A DNA stretch of 64,000 nucleotides from Betaproteobacteria bacterium. GTDB lineage: Bacteria; Pseudomonadota; Gammaproteobacteria; Burkholderiales; JACQAP01. The stretch lies in the NCBI GenBank assembly GCA_016194905.1, contig JACQAP010000030.1, positions 1 through 64,000 of the forward strand, given 5' to 3'. The notes under the pieces are model-generated. The model was not told the origin of the DNA. It ran no database searches and saw only the letters and a program-made list of their open reading frames with translations. Below, piece after piece: positions 42,801-50,105 of the stretch (position 1 is the stretch's first letter; the number at the start of each line of letters is the position of its first letter). The translations under genes and the position numbers were made by a program.

Positions 42801-42973
42801 CGGGCCACCTCCAGATAGCTTGCCACCAGCGTGGTTTTGCCGGAACCAGGCGGACCCGCGATCCAGACCACGGGATGCCCGCGTTTTTCGTCCAGGACGC
42901 GGAACAGCCGCTCGCGGGCCACCGCGTCATGGAGCCGAGGTCTTGTCAGCTTTGCGAATTGCGGGTGTTTCAT
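39830..42973 (-). CDS. STAND-type ATPase with C-terminal BTAD/SARP-like activator domain
   Basis: This 1047-residue regulator has a P-loop GPPGSGKTT (40-48) in an N-terminal NTPase similar to MalT/LuxR-type STAND proteins. A helical TPR-like array runs from about 340 to 800. A winged-helix segment (about 815-900; VKVYTLGRFEILI, GRKTPKRTLALLKALI) and a bacterial transcriptional activation domain (BTAD, about 910-1047) follow, ending DLIEPFYRGLMRCYSNLGRHAEA. The layout matches the large SARP-like regulators. It probably binds an inducer, uses ATP-driven oligomerisation and activates a nearby gene. It is divergent from an ABC substrate-binding protein gene, whose expression it may control. Confidence 0.85.
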   Translation of the reverse strand: MKHPQFAKLTRPRLHDAVARERLFRVLDEKRGHPVVWIAGPPGSGKTTLVASYLEVARSPAIWYLLDRGDSDPATFFYYVAQATGAASRSRGKSLPLLTPEYLPDLEGFSRRFFRDFFGRLPECSLLVLDNYQEIAADSALHRMLNAAIAEVPQSANLLVISRAPPPGLFARAQVAGSLDMLGWEELRLMPDETAAIVARRETPDPEVVATLHVRSGGWVAGVRLLLQAETSLKNDALSTGPEGLESAFDYFAAEFFDGAPESLRLVLLRTAFFPRFTIGMAVAITGDPDAGEQIEQLYRRRLFIDRRLGNEATYQYHDLFRAFLRNRANDRLPPEEIASVTARSAGLLTAANLADEAFGLFVQAKDWAHAEEIFLDHAPRLISSGRWLTLDDWANSLPKERLAANPWLLYWLGRSKALVDPVQAYPTLEAAYKSFTEGEDNLGQLLCAAEVVETLHFAVTRFEAMGLWLERLERSLGAQKTSLQTDDELRVHSTLFWAAENSDPGSPVIEPSVARVQQLLPHCTDVNLRISVANMLHYHSVRSMDPESTRIAMREARPFLDSAALSADRLALYLLAEGMAHVDPGRYEDALSCYDRADAVIEAHGLAGRDHIARVWRAMCQYAAGDVQNAHATLARIETLRSEDLPVIAQVLLNARAWVAFSRNDIESALKHVQAAIDNIDKWGPSIVLGWLLPNQAYMRISAGRTKQAREPLKRIRSQSWLVSYGHFQGAVALLEAWEALRLGEENRSHAALRECMRLAQDQCDRLRMRWYPKALAELLPSALELGIETDTARTLIRECRLDPPAHTSDTWSWPVKVYTLGRFEILIDEKPLGFGRKTPKRTLALLKALIALGGTDVSEQKLIDSLWPDQEADAAVESLAAALHRLRRLLGGNDLIRQNGGLLSLNAQRTFVDAWAFEAGTDDPAKRGLALKLYGGNFLHGDNEPWTASLRERLRGKFVRTVENACLDFESSGQWQEAIELYVRGIGTDDLIEPFYRGLMRCYSNLGRHAEAAGAFRRLRQTLSVTLGTRPSAESQRLFETLRLQ

Positions 42974-43136
42974 TGCCAGCGAGACCGTTGTGCGGTGGCC
43001 GGGCCCGCTCCCCGCGAACAGTCGACTCCGTCGCTAACGAGTCCGCGGGCCACAGCTCCGTGAAGGTGGAGAGGGGTAACTTTGGCAAAACGCTGTCTTG
43101 GCATTGGGAAGTTGCGTGCGCTAAGACGTGAGCATG

Positions 43137-43166
43137 TTACAACTTTGCCGGAACAGAAGGCATAAT
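43137..43166 (+). promoter_or_regulatory. Candidate promoter for the lone substrate-binding protein
   Basis: A -10 CATAAT (43161-43166, 5 of 6) has TTACAA (43137-43142) at 18 bases spacing as a weak -35. Within the 227-base divergent spacer the similar words GTAACTTTGGCAAA (43075) and GTTACAACTTTGCC (43136) occur as a near repeat, which could be a regulator site. The prediction is from inspection only. Confidence 0.4.
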
Positions 43167-43200
43167 CCCTGATGCGGTGGAACTGCGGCGCGGAGGGAAC

Positions 43201-44445
43201 ATGACAGCCAGGAATCTCGGATGTGCCCTGGGTATCGCAATGTTCGCAGTAGTTTTCAGCGCCGAGGCTGCCGAACCGGTCAGGATTGCGCTGAACATGC
43301 CGATGAGTGGGCCGTTCGCCAACGTCGGCGAGCTTTACGTCAAGAATTCGCAGTTCGTGGTCGATGCCATCAATGCCCATGGCGGCGTGTTGGGTGGACG
43401 CAAGCTGGAGGTCGTCCCATTCGATAACAAAAATAGTCCGCAGGAAGCCCTGCTGGTACTCAAGAGGATCATCGACGAGAGAATCCCGTTCATGATCCAG
43501 AGCGGCGGATCCCACATCGCGGTACCGCTTGCCGACGCAATCGAGAAACACAATGAGCGCGATCCCGACAATCGACTATTGTTTCTGAACGAACCCGGTG
43601 ATCAGGACTTGTCTCAGGAAAAGTGCAGCTTCTGGACCTTCACTTTCATGGCCAACCAGGAGGTGAAGATGGAGGCGCTCACAGATTTTATTGCTATGCG
43701 CAAGAATGTGAAGAGGGTTTACCTGATCAATCAGGACTATCTGTTCGGCCATCAGGTACGGCGTTTCGCCCGAGAAATGCTCGCCCGCAAACGGCCCGAC
43801 ATTGCCATTGTCGGCGACGATTTGCACCCGCTAGGCAAGGTCAAGGACTTCTCTCCTTACGTCGCCAAAATCAGGGCTGCCAAGGCGGACACAGTGATTA
43901 CCGGCAATTGGGGGTCCGATATGGCGCTGCTCGTCAAGGCGGCGGCCTCGTCGGGTTTGGGAGCGGCGTTCTACACTTATTACGGGGGCGGCCCGGGCGC
44001 CCCGACTGCGATGGGGTTGGCGGCCAGCGATAAAGTGAAGGTCATCTGGCGCTGGCACCCGAATCTTCCGTTTGAAGATGAACGCAGGGCAGCCGATGAA
44101 TACAAGAGACGATACGGGCTGGAATATTATTCAATGCCTCTCAACAATCTGTTTGCGATGCTAGTGAGCGCGACCGAACGCGCGGGCGCAACCGATGCGC
44201 TGCGCGTTGCTTACGCTCTGGAAGGTGTTCGCGTTCAGAACAGCATGGGCGAGGCCTGGATGCGCCCTGATGATCATCAGCTCTTCGAGCCGCTATACAT
44301 TTCCACGATCACCCGCGTCAATGGCCGCGACGTGAAGTACGACTTTGAGAACACCGGCCTGGGCACCCGAACGGACGCGCGCATCGAGGCGCGCGACATG
44401 ATGTTACCGACCAGATGCAGTATGAAACGACCACCTAGGCCGTGA
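43201..44445 (+). CDS. ABC transporter substrate-binding protein, LIV type (orphan)
   Basis: This 414-residue periplasmic binding protein of the HAAT group has a signal peptide of about 24 residues (ending AEAAEP). Hallmarks are VRIALNMPMSGPFANVG and INAHGGVLGGRKLEVV. No permease or ATPase genes follow, so it must borrow another transporter or act as a sensor. The large STAND/BTAD regulator is divergent, which suggests joint regulation by or of this ligand. The ATG at 43201 has a GGAGGG ribosome site. Its end is followed by a duplicated fpg tail, not by more transporter genes. Confidence 0.87.
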   Translation: MTARNLGCALGIAMFAVVFSAEAAEPVRIALNMPMSGPFANVGELYVKNSQFVVDAINAHGGVLGGRKLEVVPFDNKNSPQEALLVLKRIIDERIPFMIQSGGSHIAVPLADAIEKHNERDPDNRLLFLNEPGDQDLSQEKCSFWTFTFMANQEVKMEALTDFIAMRKNVKRVYLINQDYLFGHQVRRFAREMLARKRPDIAIVGDDLHPLGKVKDFSPYVAKIRAAKADTVITGNWGSDMALLVKAAASSGLGAAFYTYYGGGPGAPTAMGLAASDKVKVIWRWHPNLPFEDERRAADEYKRRYGLEYYSMPLNNLFAMLVSATERAGATDALRVAYALEGVRVQNSMGEAWMRPDDHQLFEPLYISTITRVNGRDVKYDFENTGLGTRTDARIEARDMMLPTRCSMKRPPRP

Positions 44446-44492
44446 AAAAATGCTCCGGTAGAGTGGTCGCCAAGTTTGCCGTGCGAACCTAT

Positions 44493-44557
44493 CGAGTTTG
44501 TCGGTCGAACGCGTCCAACTTTTCTTGAGCAGCCGCGACAGCTTCGATCGATCGGCA
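44493..44557 (-). pseudogene. Duplicated 3' tail of fpg
   Basis: These bases align, in the same orientation, with 44655-44719, the end of the fpg gene, at roughly 80 percent identity by eye. Read in frame on the minus strand, they give SRLLKKSWTRSTDKLD, against SRLLKKSWPRSIDEVG in the intact gene. It is probably a residue of an earlier fpg copy or of a short duplication. No other part of the gene is present. Confidence 0.6.
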
Positions 44558-44650
44558 TGGCGTTGACTACCTTGAATATCCCGCCTGGTATGCGGGAATT
44601 ACGAGGTACGAGTTCTCGCTGTCTACACACCGGCCGGCAAGAGCACGCGC

Positions 44651-45535
44651 TCAACCGACTTCGTCGATCGAGCGCGGCCAGCTTTTCTTCAGCAGTCGCG
44701 ACAGCGCGCGGTCGGCGAGAATCCTGCCGCCGGTCTGGCAGCGCGCGCAGTAGTTGGTTTCGTTCTCCGCGTAGACGATGCGCTGCACCGGCGCGCCGCA
44801 CACGGGACACGGTTTTCCGAAGCGTCCGTGTACCGTCATCTCCTCGCGAAAGGCGGTGACTTTCTCGGGAAATTTTCCGCCGGCATCTTTCCTCAGTCGA
44901 TCAGTCCATTCGGTGAGTATGACGCGCGTGGCTTCGAACAGGCGTGCAACTTCTTCGTCGTCCAGCTTGTCCGTCAGCGCAATCGGAGAGAGTCTCGCGC
45001 GATGCAGGATCTCGTCCGAATAGGCATTGCCGATGCCACTGAAGATATGCGGATCGGTGAGCGCACGCTTGAGGGTGTGCTTTTCGGCCGTGAGGCGGCC
45101 GGAAAAAGTCTTCAGATCGGACTCCAGAATTTCCAGGCCGCCCGCGTGCAGCGCTTGTGCTGATGCTTCGCCCTCGACGAGGTGCAGCGACGCGCGGCGT
45201 TTGGTGCCCGCTTCGGTCAGCACCAGCGTGCCGTTGTCGAACTCAAAAACCGCGAGCGCGATCCTGCCAGGGAGCTTTGCCTTGCCGTCGAACCAGCGCA
45301 GCCGGCCTGCGATCATCAGGTGCAGCACGAGGAAAAGATCTCCTTCAAGCGCGATGACGATGCGCTTGCCGAGTCTGCGTACGCTGGCGACTTTCTTTCC
45401 CTCCGCTGCGGCTATGGGCGGTGTTGCGGTGCGCAGCAGGAAGGGGTTCAGGAGCCGGATCCGTTGCAGGGTCCGCCCCAGAAGGCGCGTTTCAAGGCTT
45501 TCGACGTAGACGACAATGTCGGGTAGTTCAGGCAC
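44651..45535 (-). CDS. Formamidopyrimidine-DNA glycosylase (Fpg/Nei family)
   Basis: This 294-residue base-excision repair enzyme starts at GTG 45535, not at the longer upstream frame. The mature protein must begin Pro-Glu-Leu-Pro (P2 nucleophile, E3 acid), and only this start gives it. It has the H2TH segment (near ALTDPHIFSGIGNAYSDEIL) and a C-terminal zinc finger (CPVCGAP and CARCQTGG). The family removes oxidised purines or pyrimidines. The Nei/Fpg split was not resolved. A stray copy of its 3' end lies about 160 bases away. Confidence 0.88.
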   Translation of the reverse strand: MPELPDIVVYVESLETRLLGRTLQRIRLLNPFLLRTATPPIAAAEGKKVASVRRLGKRIVIALEGDLFLVLHLMIAGRLRWFDGKAKLPGRIALAVFEFDNGTLVLTEAGTKRRASLHLVEGEASAQALHAGGLEILESDLKTFSGRLTAEKHTLKRALTDPHIFSGIGNAYSDEILHRARLSPIALTDKLDDEEVARLFEATRVILTEWTDRLRKDAGGKFPEKVTAFREEMTVHGRFGKPCPVCGAPVQRIVYAENETNYCARCQTGGRILADRALSRLLKKSWPRSIDEVG

Positions 45536-45674
45536 TCTTCGATGCATCCCATAGTTGCTCTGCCGTTTCAAGGGTCTCCCGGCACTTGCGCGCTGTCAAC
45601 CGGCAAAAAATAACCGGGAACGCGGGGGCATCGGCATGCATCCAATACGCTGAGATACCTGAAGGAGTGTCGTG

Positions 45675-46382
45675 ATGCCGGTCGGTGCAGCGGTTCAACA
45701 AGTCCTGTCGAGCGATCTGTCGGACAGCGAGTTTGCGCGGCGCATAGCGGCGGGCGACCAGCTCGCTTTCGAAGTGCTGATGCGCAAGTACAACCGCATG
45801 CTGTATCGAACGTCGCGCGCCATCCTCAAGGACGATGCCGAAGCCGAAGATGCCTTGCAGCTCGCCTATCTGCATGCCTACCGTTCGATCGACGGGTTTC
45901 GCGGCGAATCCAGGCTTTCAACCTGGCTCACCCGCATCGTGGTCAACGAGGCGCTGATGCGCGCACGCAAACGCAATACGGAAAGTGCCGTTATTCCGCT
46001 TGAGTCCGTCACCGATGAAGAGGGGAATATCTTGACAGCAGAAGGCAGCGCCGCCAGTGCCGATCGCCCGGATGCCGCGGCCATGCGCGGCGAGATGCGC
46101 GCGCTCATCGAGCAAAAGATCGACGCACTTCCCGACGTTTTCAGAACGGTTTTCGTCTTGCGCGCACTCGAAGAACTGTCGGTCGAAGAAACGGCGGCCT
46201 GTTTGGGTATTCCCGAGCCCACGGTGCGCACGCGCTTCTTTCGCGCACGCAGCCTGCTGCGCGAATCGCTGGCGAAGGAAGTCGATTACGCCATCGACGG
46301 CGCCTTTGCGTTTGCGGGCAGCCGCTGCGACCGCATCGTGGGTGGCGTACTCGACCGGCTGCGAACGCCCGATACCACCTGA
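45675..46382 (+). CDS. ECF-type RNA polymerase sigma factor
   Basis: This 235-residue sigma-70 family protein has region 2 (about 30-95; DQLAFEVLMRKYNRMLYRT, then LQLAYLHAYRSIDGFRG) and region 4 (about 155-210; LPDVFRTVFVLRALEELSVEE, then RTRFFRARSLLRE). Regions 1 and 3 are missing, as in ECF factors. The ATG at 45675 has AAGGAG 7 bases upstream. An anti-sigma gene is not adjacent. The following gene encodes a Tat-exported ferritin-like protein, a possible target in the same transcript (88-base gap). It is of the RpoE-like class that answers envelope or oxidative stress. Confidence 0.87.
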   Translation: MPVGAAVQQVLSSDLSDSEFARRIAAGDQLAFEVLMRKYNRMLYRTSRAILKDDAEAEDALQLAYLHAYRSIDGFRGESRLSTWLTRIVVNEALMRARKRNTESAVIPLESVTDEEGNILTAEGSAASADRPDAAAMRGEMRALIEQKIDALPDVFRTVFVLRALEELSVEETAACLGIPEPTVRTRFFRARSLLRESLAKEVDYAIDGAFAFAGSRCDRIVGGVLDRLRTPDTT

Positions 46383-46470
46383 CCCGCGGGCGCCTGCCCG
46401 AGGGGTCTTCCATCGCCCGGCACTCAACCTGCCGGACTATCCGATCAATTCCTTTTACAAGGAGAAGGCC

Positions 46471-47058
46471 ATGTCTTTTCTATCGTTTGCACACAACGAT
46501 TTTTCCAACCCGTCACGCCGCGCGTTTCTGGGCAACTCCGGCATCCTGTTGTCGGCCTCTGCAGTCGCCCTGCTGGGTGGCTGCGAATCGCTCGCCGCCG
46601 CGCAGAAGAATGCCGGCAATGCCGGGGCAAATGACGTCACCATCCTCAATACAGCTCTCGCAGCGGAGATGGAAGCGATCGCCGCCTATCAGGTCGGTGC
46701 CGAAAGTGGCCTTCTCGAGCCTGGAGTAAAGGTGCTCGCGGTCACGTTTCAAGGGCATCACAAGACGCATGCCGATCTGCTTGGCGCCACCGTCAAGAAG
46801 CTTGGCGGCCGGCCGGCGGAGCCGAAGTCCAAATACACATTCCCGGTTGAAACCCTGAAGACCCAGGCGGACGTCTTGCGCTTCGCCGCTCAGCTCGAGA
46901 AGGGTGCCGTTAGCGCGTATCTGGGCGCCATTCCGGTATTCGACAACCGCGATCTGTCGCGCGCGGCGGGCAGCATCCTCGGCGACGAAGCAATGCATTG
47001 GGCGATCTTGCGGCAAGCGCTGGGCGAGGAGCCGGTTCCCGCGGCCTTCGTCGGATAA
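46471..47058 (+). CDS. Tat-exported ferritin-like protein
   Basis: This 195-residue protein has a twin-arginine motif SRRAFLG at residues 16-22, then a hydrophobic run ending in a lipobox-like GGCES, so it may be a Tat lipoprotein. The mature part is a ferritin-like four-helix domain (about 50-190), with Glu/His at LAAEMEAIAAYQVG, FQGHHKTHADLL, LEKGAVSAYLG and GDEAMHWAIL. Such proteins may store iron or detoxify peroxide, and metal ligands are preserved. The ATG has AAGGAGA 8 bases upstream. It lies between an ECF sigma gene and a hemerythrin gene. Confidence 0.84.
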   Translation: MSFLSFAHNDFSNPSRRAFLGNSGILLSASAVALLGGCESLAAAQKNAGNAGANDVTILNTALAAEMEAIAAYQVGAESGLLEPGVKVLAVTFQGHHKTHADLLGATVKKLGGRPAEPKSKYTFPVETLKTQADVLRFAAQLEKGAVSAYLGAIPVFDNRDLSRAAGSILGDEAMHWAILRQALGEEPVPAAFVG

Positions 47059-47133
47059 GTGACTCATCGGTCCGTGGCTTGCTGGCAGGGCCGATACGGT
47101 AAACTTCGGTCTGTGCATCCTGCTGGAGTTGTC

Positions 47134-47553
47134 ATGTCCGTCATGGAATGGAATGAAACCCTGGTGCTCGACCGGGGGCTGATGGACGAGACCCATCGCG
47201 AATTCATCGAGCTGCTGAACCGTCTTGCCGATGCGCCGGACGAAAAAATGCTGACGGTGCTCGACGAATTCATCAGGCATACCGAGGAGCATTTCGCGCA
47301 GGAGCGGCGCTGGATGGAGCAAATGACCTATCCACCGCTGACCTGCCACGTCAGGGAGCACGACGGCGTGCTCGAGACTGCGCATGAAGTACGCCGTCGT
47401 GTTGCAGCCGGCGAGACGCGCTTCGGACAAGTGCTGGCGCGGGCCGTGGCGGAATGGTTCTCGAATCACGCCGCCAGCATGGATAACGTGCTGGCCTTGT
47501 ACATGAAGGAAGTGGGCTATAGGCCGGAAGACGAGGCGGTCGCGCAAAAATAG
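47134..47553 (+). CDS. Bacteriohemerythrin
   Basis: This 139-residue O2-binding di-iron protein carries His/Asp/Glu ligands at DETHREFI, HTEEHFAQE, HVREHD and NHAASMDN in the correct spacing. It probably stores or delivers oxygen, or senses it. The ATG at 47134 has GGAG 6 bases upstream. It stands 75 bases after the ferritin-like gene, so oxygen and iron handling are grouped. A perfect terminator lies after the stop. Confidence 0.88.
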   Translation: MSVMEWNETLVLDRGLMDETHREFIELLNRLADAPDEKMLTVLDEFIRHTEEHFAQERRWMEQMTYPPLTCHVREHDGVLETAHEVRRRVAAGETRFGQVLARAVAEWFSNHAASMDNVLALYMKEVGYRPEDEAVAQK

Positions 47554-47590
47554 TTCGGGACGGGAGGCTGTCGCCTCCCGTCCCGAATTT
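47554..47590 (+). terminator. Bidirectional rho-independent terminator
   Basis: A perfect 15-base stem (47554-47568 with 47573-47587) has a TGTC loop and ends in TTT. It starts on the base after the hemerythrin stop codon, 50 bases before the end of the convergent ahpD-like gene, so it serves both genes. Confidence 0.9.
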
Positions 47591-47637
47591 GTCGTCCGTT
47601 CGTTCGATCAGTGCCTGTTTTGATCAGTGCGCTGCGG

Positions 47638-48192
47638 TCAAGCGGCAGCGGCGAGCGTTGCCGTTGCAGTCGCCGCTTCGGCTTCCAGGGCCGCCGCCAC
47701 GGCATGAACCACCGCGGCAATGCGAACTGCAGCCTGTACCTGCTCCGCGGTCAGCCCCGCGGCGCGCACCACCTTCTCGTGGGCGGTGATGCACATGCCG
47801 CAACCGTTGATCGCAGAGACTGCCAGCGACCACAGCTCGAAGTTTTCCTTCGCGGTGCCGGGCGCGCCGATCACATTCATGCGCAACTTGGCGGGCAGGC
47901 GTACGTATTCGTCGTTTTCCGCGAGGTGCAGGAAGCGGTAATAGACGTTGTTCATGCCCATGATCGCCGCAGCCGCCTTGGCGGCGGTGAAGTCCGCCGG
48001 TGCCAGCTTGTCACCGAATTCGGCATTGATCGCCGCGATGACTTCCGCATTGCGTGAAGCGAACGCCGCGGCGACAAAGGTGCCCGCCTTCAGCGTTTCG
48101 TTCAGCACAGTTTCCGCCGCCAGCGAGCCCAGGTTCAGTTTCAGGTCCTTGGCGTATTCGGGCAGGCGGTCTTTCAGGGTCTGGATCGACAT
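47638..48192 (-). CDS. ahpD: Alkylhydroperoxidase AhpD-like protein
   Basis: This 184-residue all-helical protein has the CXXC centre C131-G-M-C134 with H138 ([10 protein letters not shown]). This is the AhpD signature, which gives peroxidase and disulfide-reductase activity and re-reduces AhpC. The start ATG 48192 has AAGGAG 7 bases upstream; the TTG two codons earlier is less likely. It follows ahpC by about 70 bases on the same strand, so the two make a peroxide-reducing pair. The C-terminus has an Ala/Thr-rich tail that is not conserved. Confidence 0.88.
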   Translation of the reverse strand: MSIQTLKDRLPEYAKDLKLNLGSLAAETVLNETLKAGTFVAAAFASRNAEVIAAINAEFGDKLAPADFTAAKAAAAIMGMNNVYYRFLHLAENDEYVRLPAKLRMNVIGAPGTAKENFELWSLAVSAINGCGMCITAHEKVVRAAGLTAEQVQAAVRIAAVVHAVAAALEAEAATATATLAAAA

Positions 48193-48262
48193 CTTCAATC
48201 TCCTTTCAATGTGTTCAAACGAGCGCCGCGATGGCCTGGCTCCTTAGAGCCGGGCCCGCCCA

Positions 48263-48802
48263 TCAGGCAGCCTTGAGGAACTCGTCGCCTTTCTTCCAGT
48301 TGCACGGGCACAATTCGTCGGTCTGCAGTGCATCGAGCACGCGCAGGACTTCCTCGGGATTGCGGCCCACACTCATGTCGTTGACCGACACGAAGCGGAT
48401 CACGCCTTCCGGGTCGACGATGAACGTGGCGCGAAGTGCGACGCCTTCATTCTTGTCCAGCACGCCCAGCGAAGAGGACAGGTCGCGCTTGATGTCGGCC
48501 AGCATCGGGAAGGGCAGGTCCTTCAGGTCGGCATGGTTGTTTCGCCATGCCAGATGCACGAACTCGCTGTCGATCGACACGCCATAGATGACGGCGTCAC
48601 GGTCGTTGAACTCGGTGTTGAGCTTGCCGAATGCGGCGATTTCGGTCGGGCAGACGAACGTGAAGTCCTTCGGCCAGAAAAACAGCACTTTCCACTTGCC
48701 GGGATTGGACGCCTGGTCGATGTGCTGGAAAGCCTTGTCCGGGTCGATCGAAACGACGGCGTTGAGGTCAAATGCGGGAAGACGGTCACCGATGGTCAGC
48801 AT
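48263..48802 (-). CDS. ahpC: Peroxiredoxin, alkyl hydroperoxide reductase subunit C
   Basis: This 179-residue two-Cys peroxiredoxin has the peroxidatic C51 in FTFVCPTE and the C-terminal pair C165/C167 in DELCPCNW, the form typical of AhpC enzymes that use AhpD. It reduces H2O2 and organic peroxides. ATG 48802 with AAGGAG upstream is used, in preference to a start 15 codons earlier. It is divergent from oxyR, separated by 132 bases that hold OxyR-like sites. Confidence 0.92.
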   Translation of the reverse strand: MLTIGDRLPAFDLNAVVSIDPDKAFQHIDQASNPGKWKVLFFWPKDFTFVCPTEIAAFGKLNTEFNDRDAVIYGVSIDSEFVHLAWRNNHADLKDLPFPMLADIKRDLSSSLGVLDKNEGVALRATFIVDPEGVIRFVSVNDMSVGRNPEEVLRVLDALQTDELCPCNWKKGDEFLKAA

Positions 48803-48863
48803 GCTTGGCTCCTTTGAATGGCAGGTTGAAAATGTTTGCAGCGCCACTCTGCATCAAGCCCGT

Positions 48864-48912
48864 TGATCGATAAAGCGAGAAAAATAGTTTAGACTGATCG
48901 AAAAATACGATC
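48864..48912 (+). promoter_or_regulatory. Candidate OxyR binding sites
   Basis: GATCG-AAAAATA-CGATC (48896-48912) is a perfect dyad with the ATCG-N7-CGAT pattern of LysR-type sites. A related half (TGATCGATAAAGCGA, 48864-48878) lies 31 bases before it. Together they fit a tandem OxyR site that would serve both ahpC and oxyR. Confidence 0.5.
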
Positions 48913-48934
48913 GACGCCCGATACGAACAATGCG

Positions 48935-49876
48935 ATGAGCGCACTGCCTTCCCTGCGGCAACTCGGTTATCTGGTGCAAGTCGCCGACCGGCTGAATTTC
49001 CGCGCGGCGGCCGAGGCCAGCTTCGTCACCCAGTCGACGCTATCTGCCGGTATCAAGGAACTGGAATTGTCACTTGGCGTGGAGCTGGTCGAACGCGATC
49101 CGCGCGGCGTGCGGCTGACGCCCGCGGGCGAGGAGGTTGCGCTACGTGCCCGGACCGTTCTGGCCGCGGTAAAAGACATGATGGACTCGGCGCGAGACGC
49201 CGGAGCGCCGCTCGGTGGCATATTCCGGCTGGGCGTCATCCCGACGGTGGCGCCGTTTCTGCTGTCCGGCGTGATGTCCAAGATCAGGGGTGAGTATCCG
49301 GAACTCAAACTGTATCTTCGCGAGGATCTCACCGAGAGGCTGCTGGAGAAGTTGCGCGCAGGAGAACTCGATGCGGCGCTGATTGCGCTGCCGTTCGAGA
49401 CGGCGGAGCTGAAAGTGATCGAGCTGTTCCGCGACGAATTCTGGTTCGTCTCTCGTCAGGATGACGCTCACGCCAAAAAGAAGGAAATGCTGGTGCGCGA
49501 CCTCGAGCCCGGCAGCGTGGTCTTGCTGGAGGAAGGACACTGCCTGAGGGACCACGCGATCGCGGCGTGCGGTGCCCGGGGCGCAAAAACCAAGGCGCTG
49601 CTGGAAGCGACCAGCCTGACGACGTTGATCCAAATGGTGGAAGGCGGACTCGGCGTTACGCTGTTGCCGGAACTGACGCTCAAGGCCGGCATTCTCAAAG
49701 GCACCCGGTTGATCGCCAGGCCGTTCTCGACCCAGATACCGGCACGGACTGTTGCACTGGTCGCTCGTGCCGCGGGCGCAAGACGCGTCGATGTCGAAAT
49801 GCTCGCGGCCTTTTTCCAGAGACATTACCGCGAACAGTCGAAAGTGCGTGCGGCTTCGCGCCGCAAGACACGCTGA
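48935..49876 (+). CDS. oxyR: Hydrogen-peroxide-inducible regulator OxyR
   Basis: This 313-residue LysR-type regulator has an N-terminal winged helix (about 5-60) and an effector domain. C203 and C212 (HCLRDHAIAAC) occupy the same positions and spacing as C199 and C208 of E. coli OxyR, which form the peroxide-sensing disulfide. It should turn on ahpC-ahpD and its own gene under peroxide. It is divergent from ahpC, with candidate sites at 48864-48912. Confidence 0.93.
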   Translation: MSALPSLRQLGYLVQVADRLNFRAAAEASFVTQSTLSAGIKELELSLGVELVERDPRGVRLTPAGEEVALRARTVLAAVKDMMDSARDAGAPLGGIFRLGVIPTVAPFLLSGVMSKIRGEYPELKLYLREDLTERLLEKLRAGELDAALIALPFETAELKVIELFRDEFWFVSRQDDAHAKKKEMLVRDLEPGSVVLLEEGHCLRDHAIAACGARGAKTKALLEATSLTTLIQMVEGGLGVTLLPELTLKAGILKGTRLIARPFSTQIPARTVALVARAAGARRVDVEMLAAFFQRHYREQSKVRAASRRKTR

Positions 49877-49888
49877 CCGGCCTTATTT

Positions 49889-50104
49889 TCAGAGCAGTTC
49901 TTCGACTCTTTCCGGTGGGCGGCCCACTACCGCCCGGTTGCCTTTCACCACGATCGGCCGCTCGATCAGGATGGGATTCTTGGCGAGCGCTTCCAGCCAC
50001 TGTTCTTCATTGAGCGACTTATCGGGGAATTTGTCCTTGTAGACATCTTCACTCTTGCGCACGAGTTGCTCCGGCTTCATCCTCAGTTTTTTGAGGATGG
50101 GCAG
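49889..50104 (-). pseudogene. Truncated ArsC-family arsenate reductase
   Basis: The reading frame contains only the C-terminal two thirds of an ArsC-like protein: LVRKSEDVYKDKFPDKSLNEE in parts, then NPILIERPIVVKGNRAVVGRP. The N-terminal third with the redox-active Cys motif is absent. Its 5' end meets the 3' end of the TetR gene (stop at 50106). It is therefore a remnant, with no start codon of its own that makes sense. Confidence 0.72.
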
Positions 50105-50105
50105 C

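Noticed and set aside
39830-42973. Antibiotic biosynthesis cluster suggested by the SARP-like regulator
   Set aside because: No biosynthetic genes such as PKS, NRPS or tailoring sets lie around it, only secreted proteins and a binding protein.
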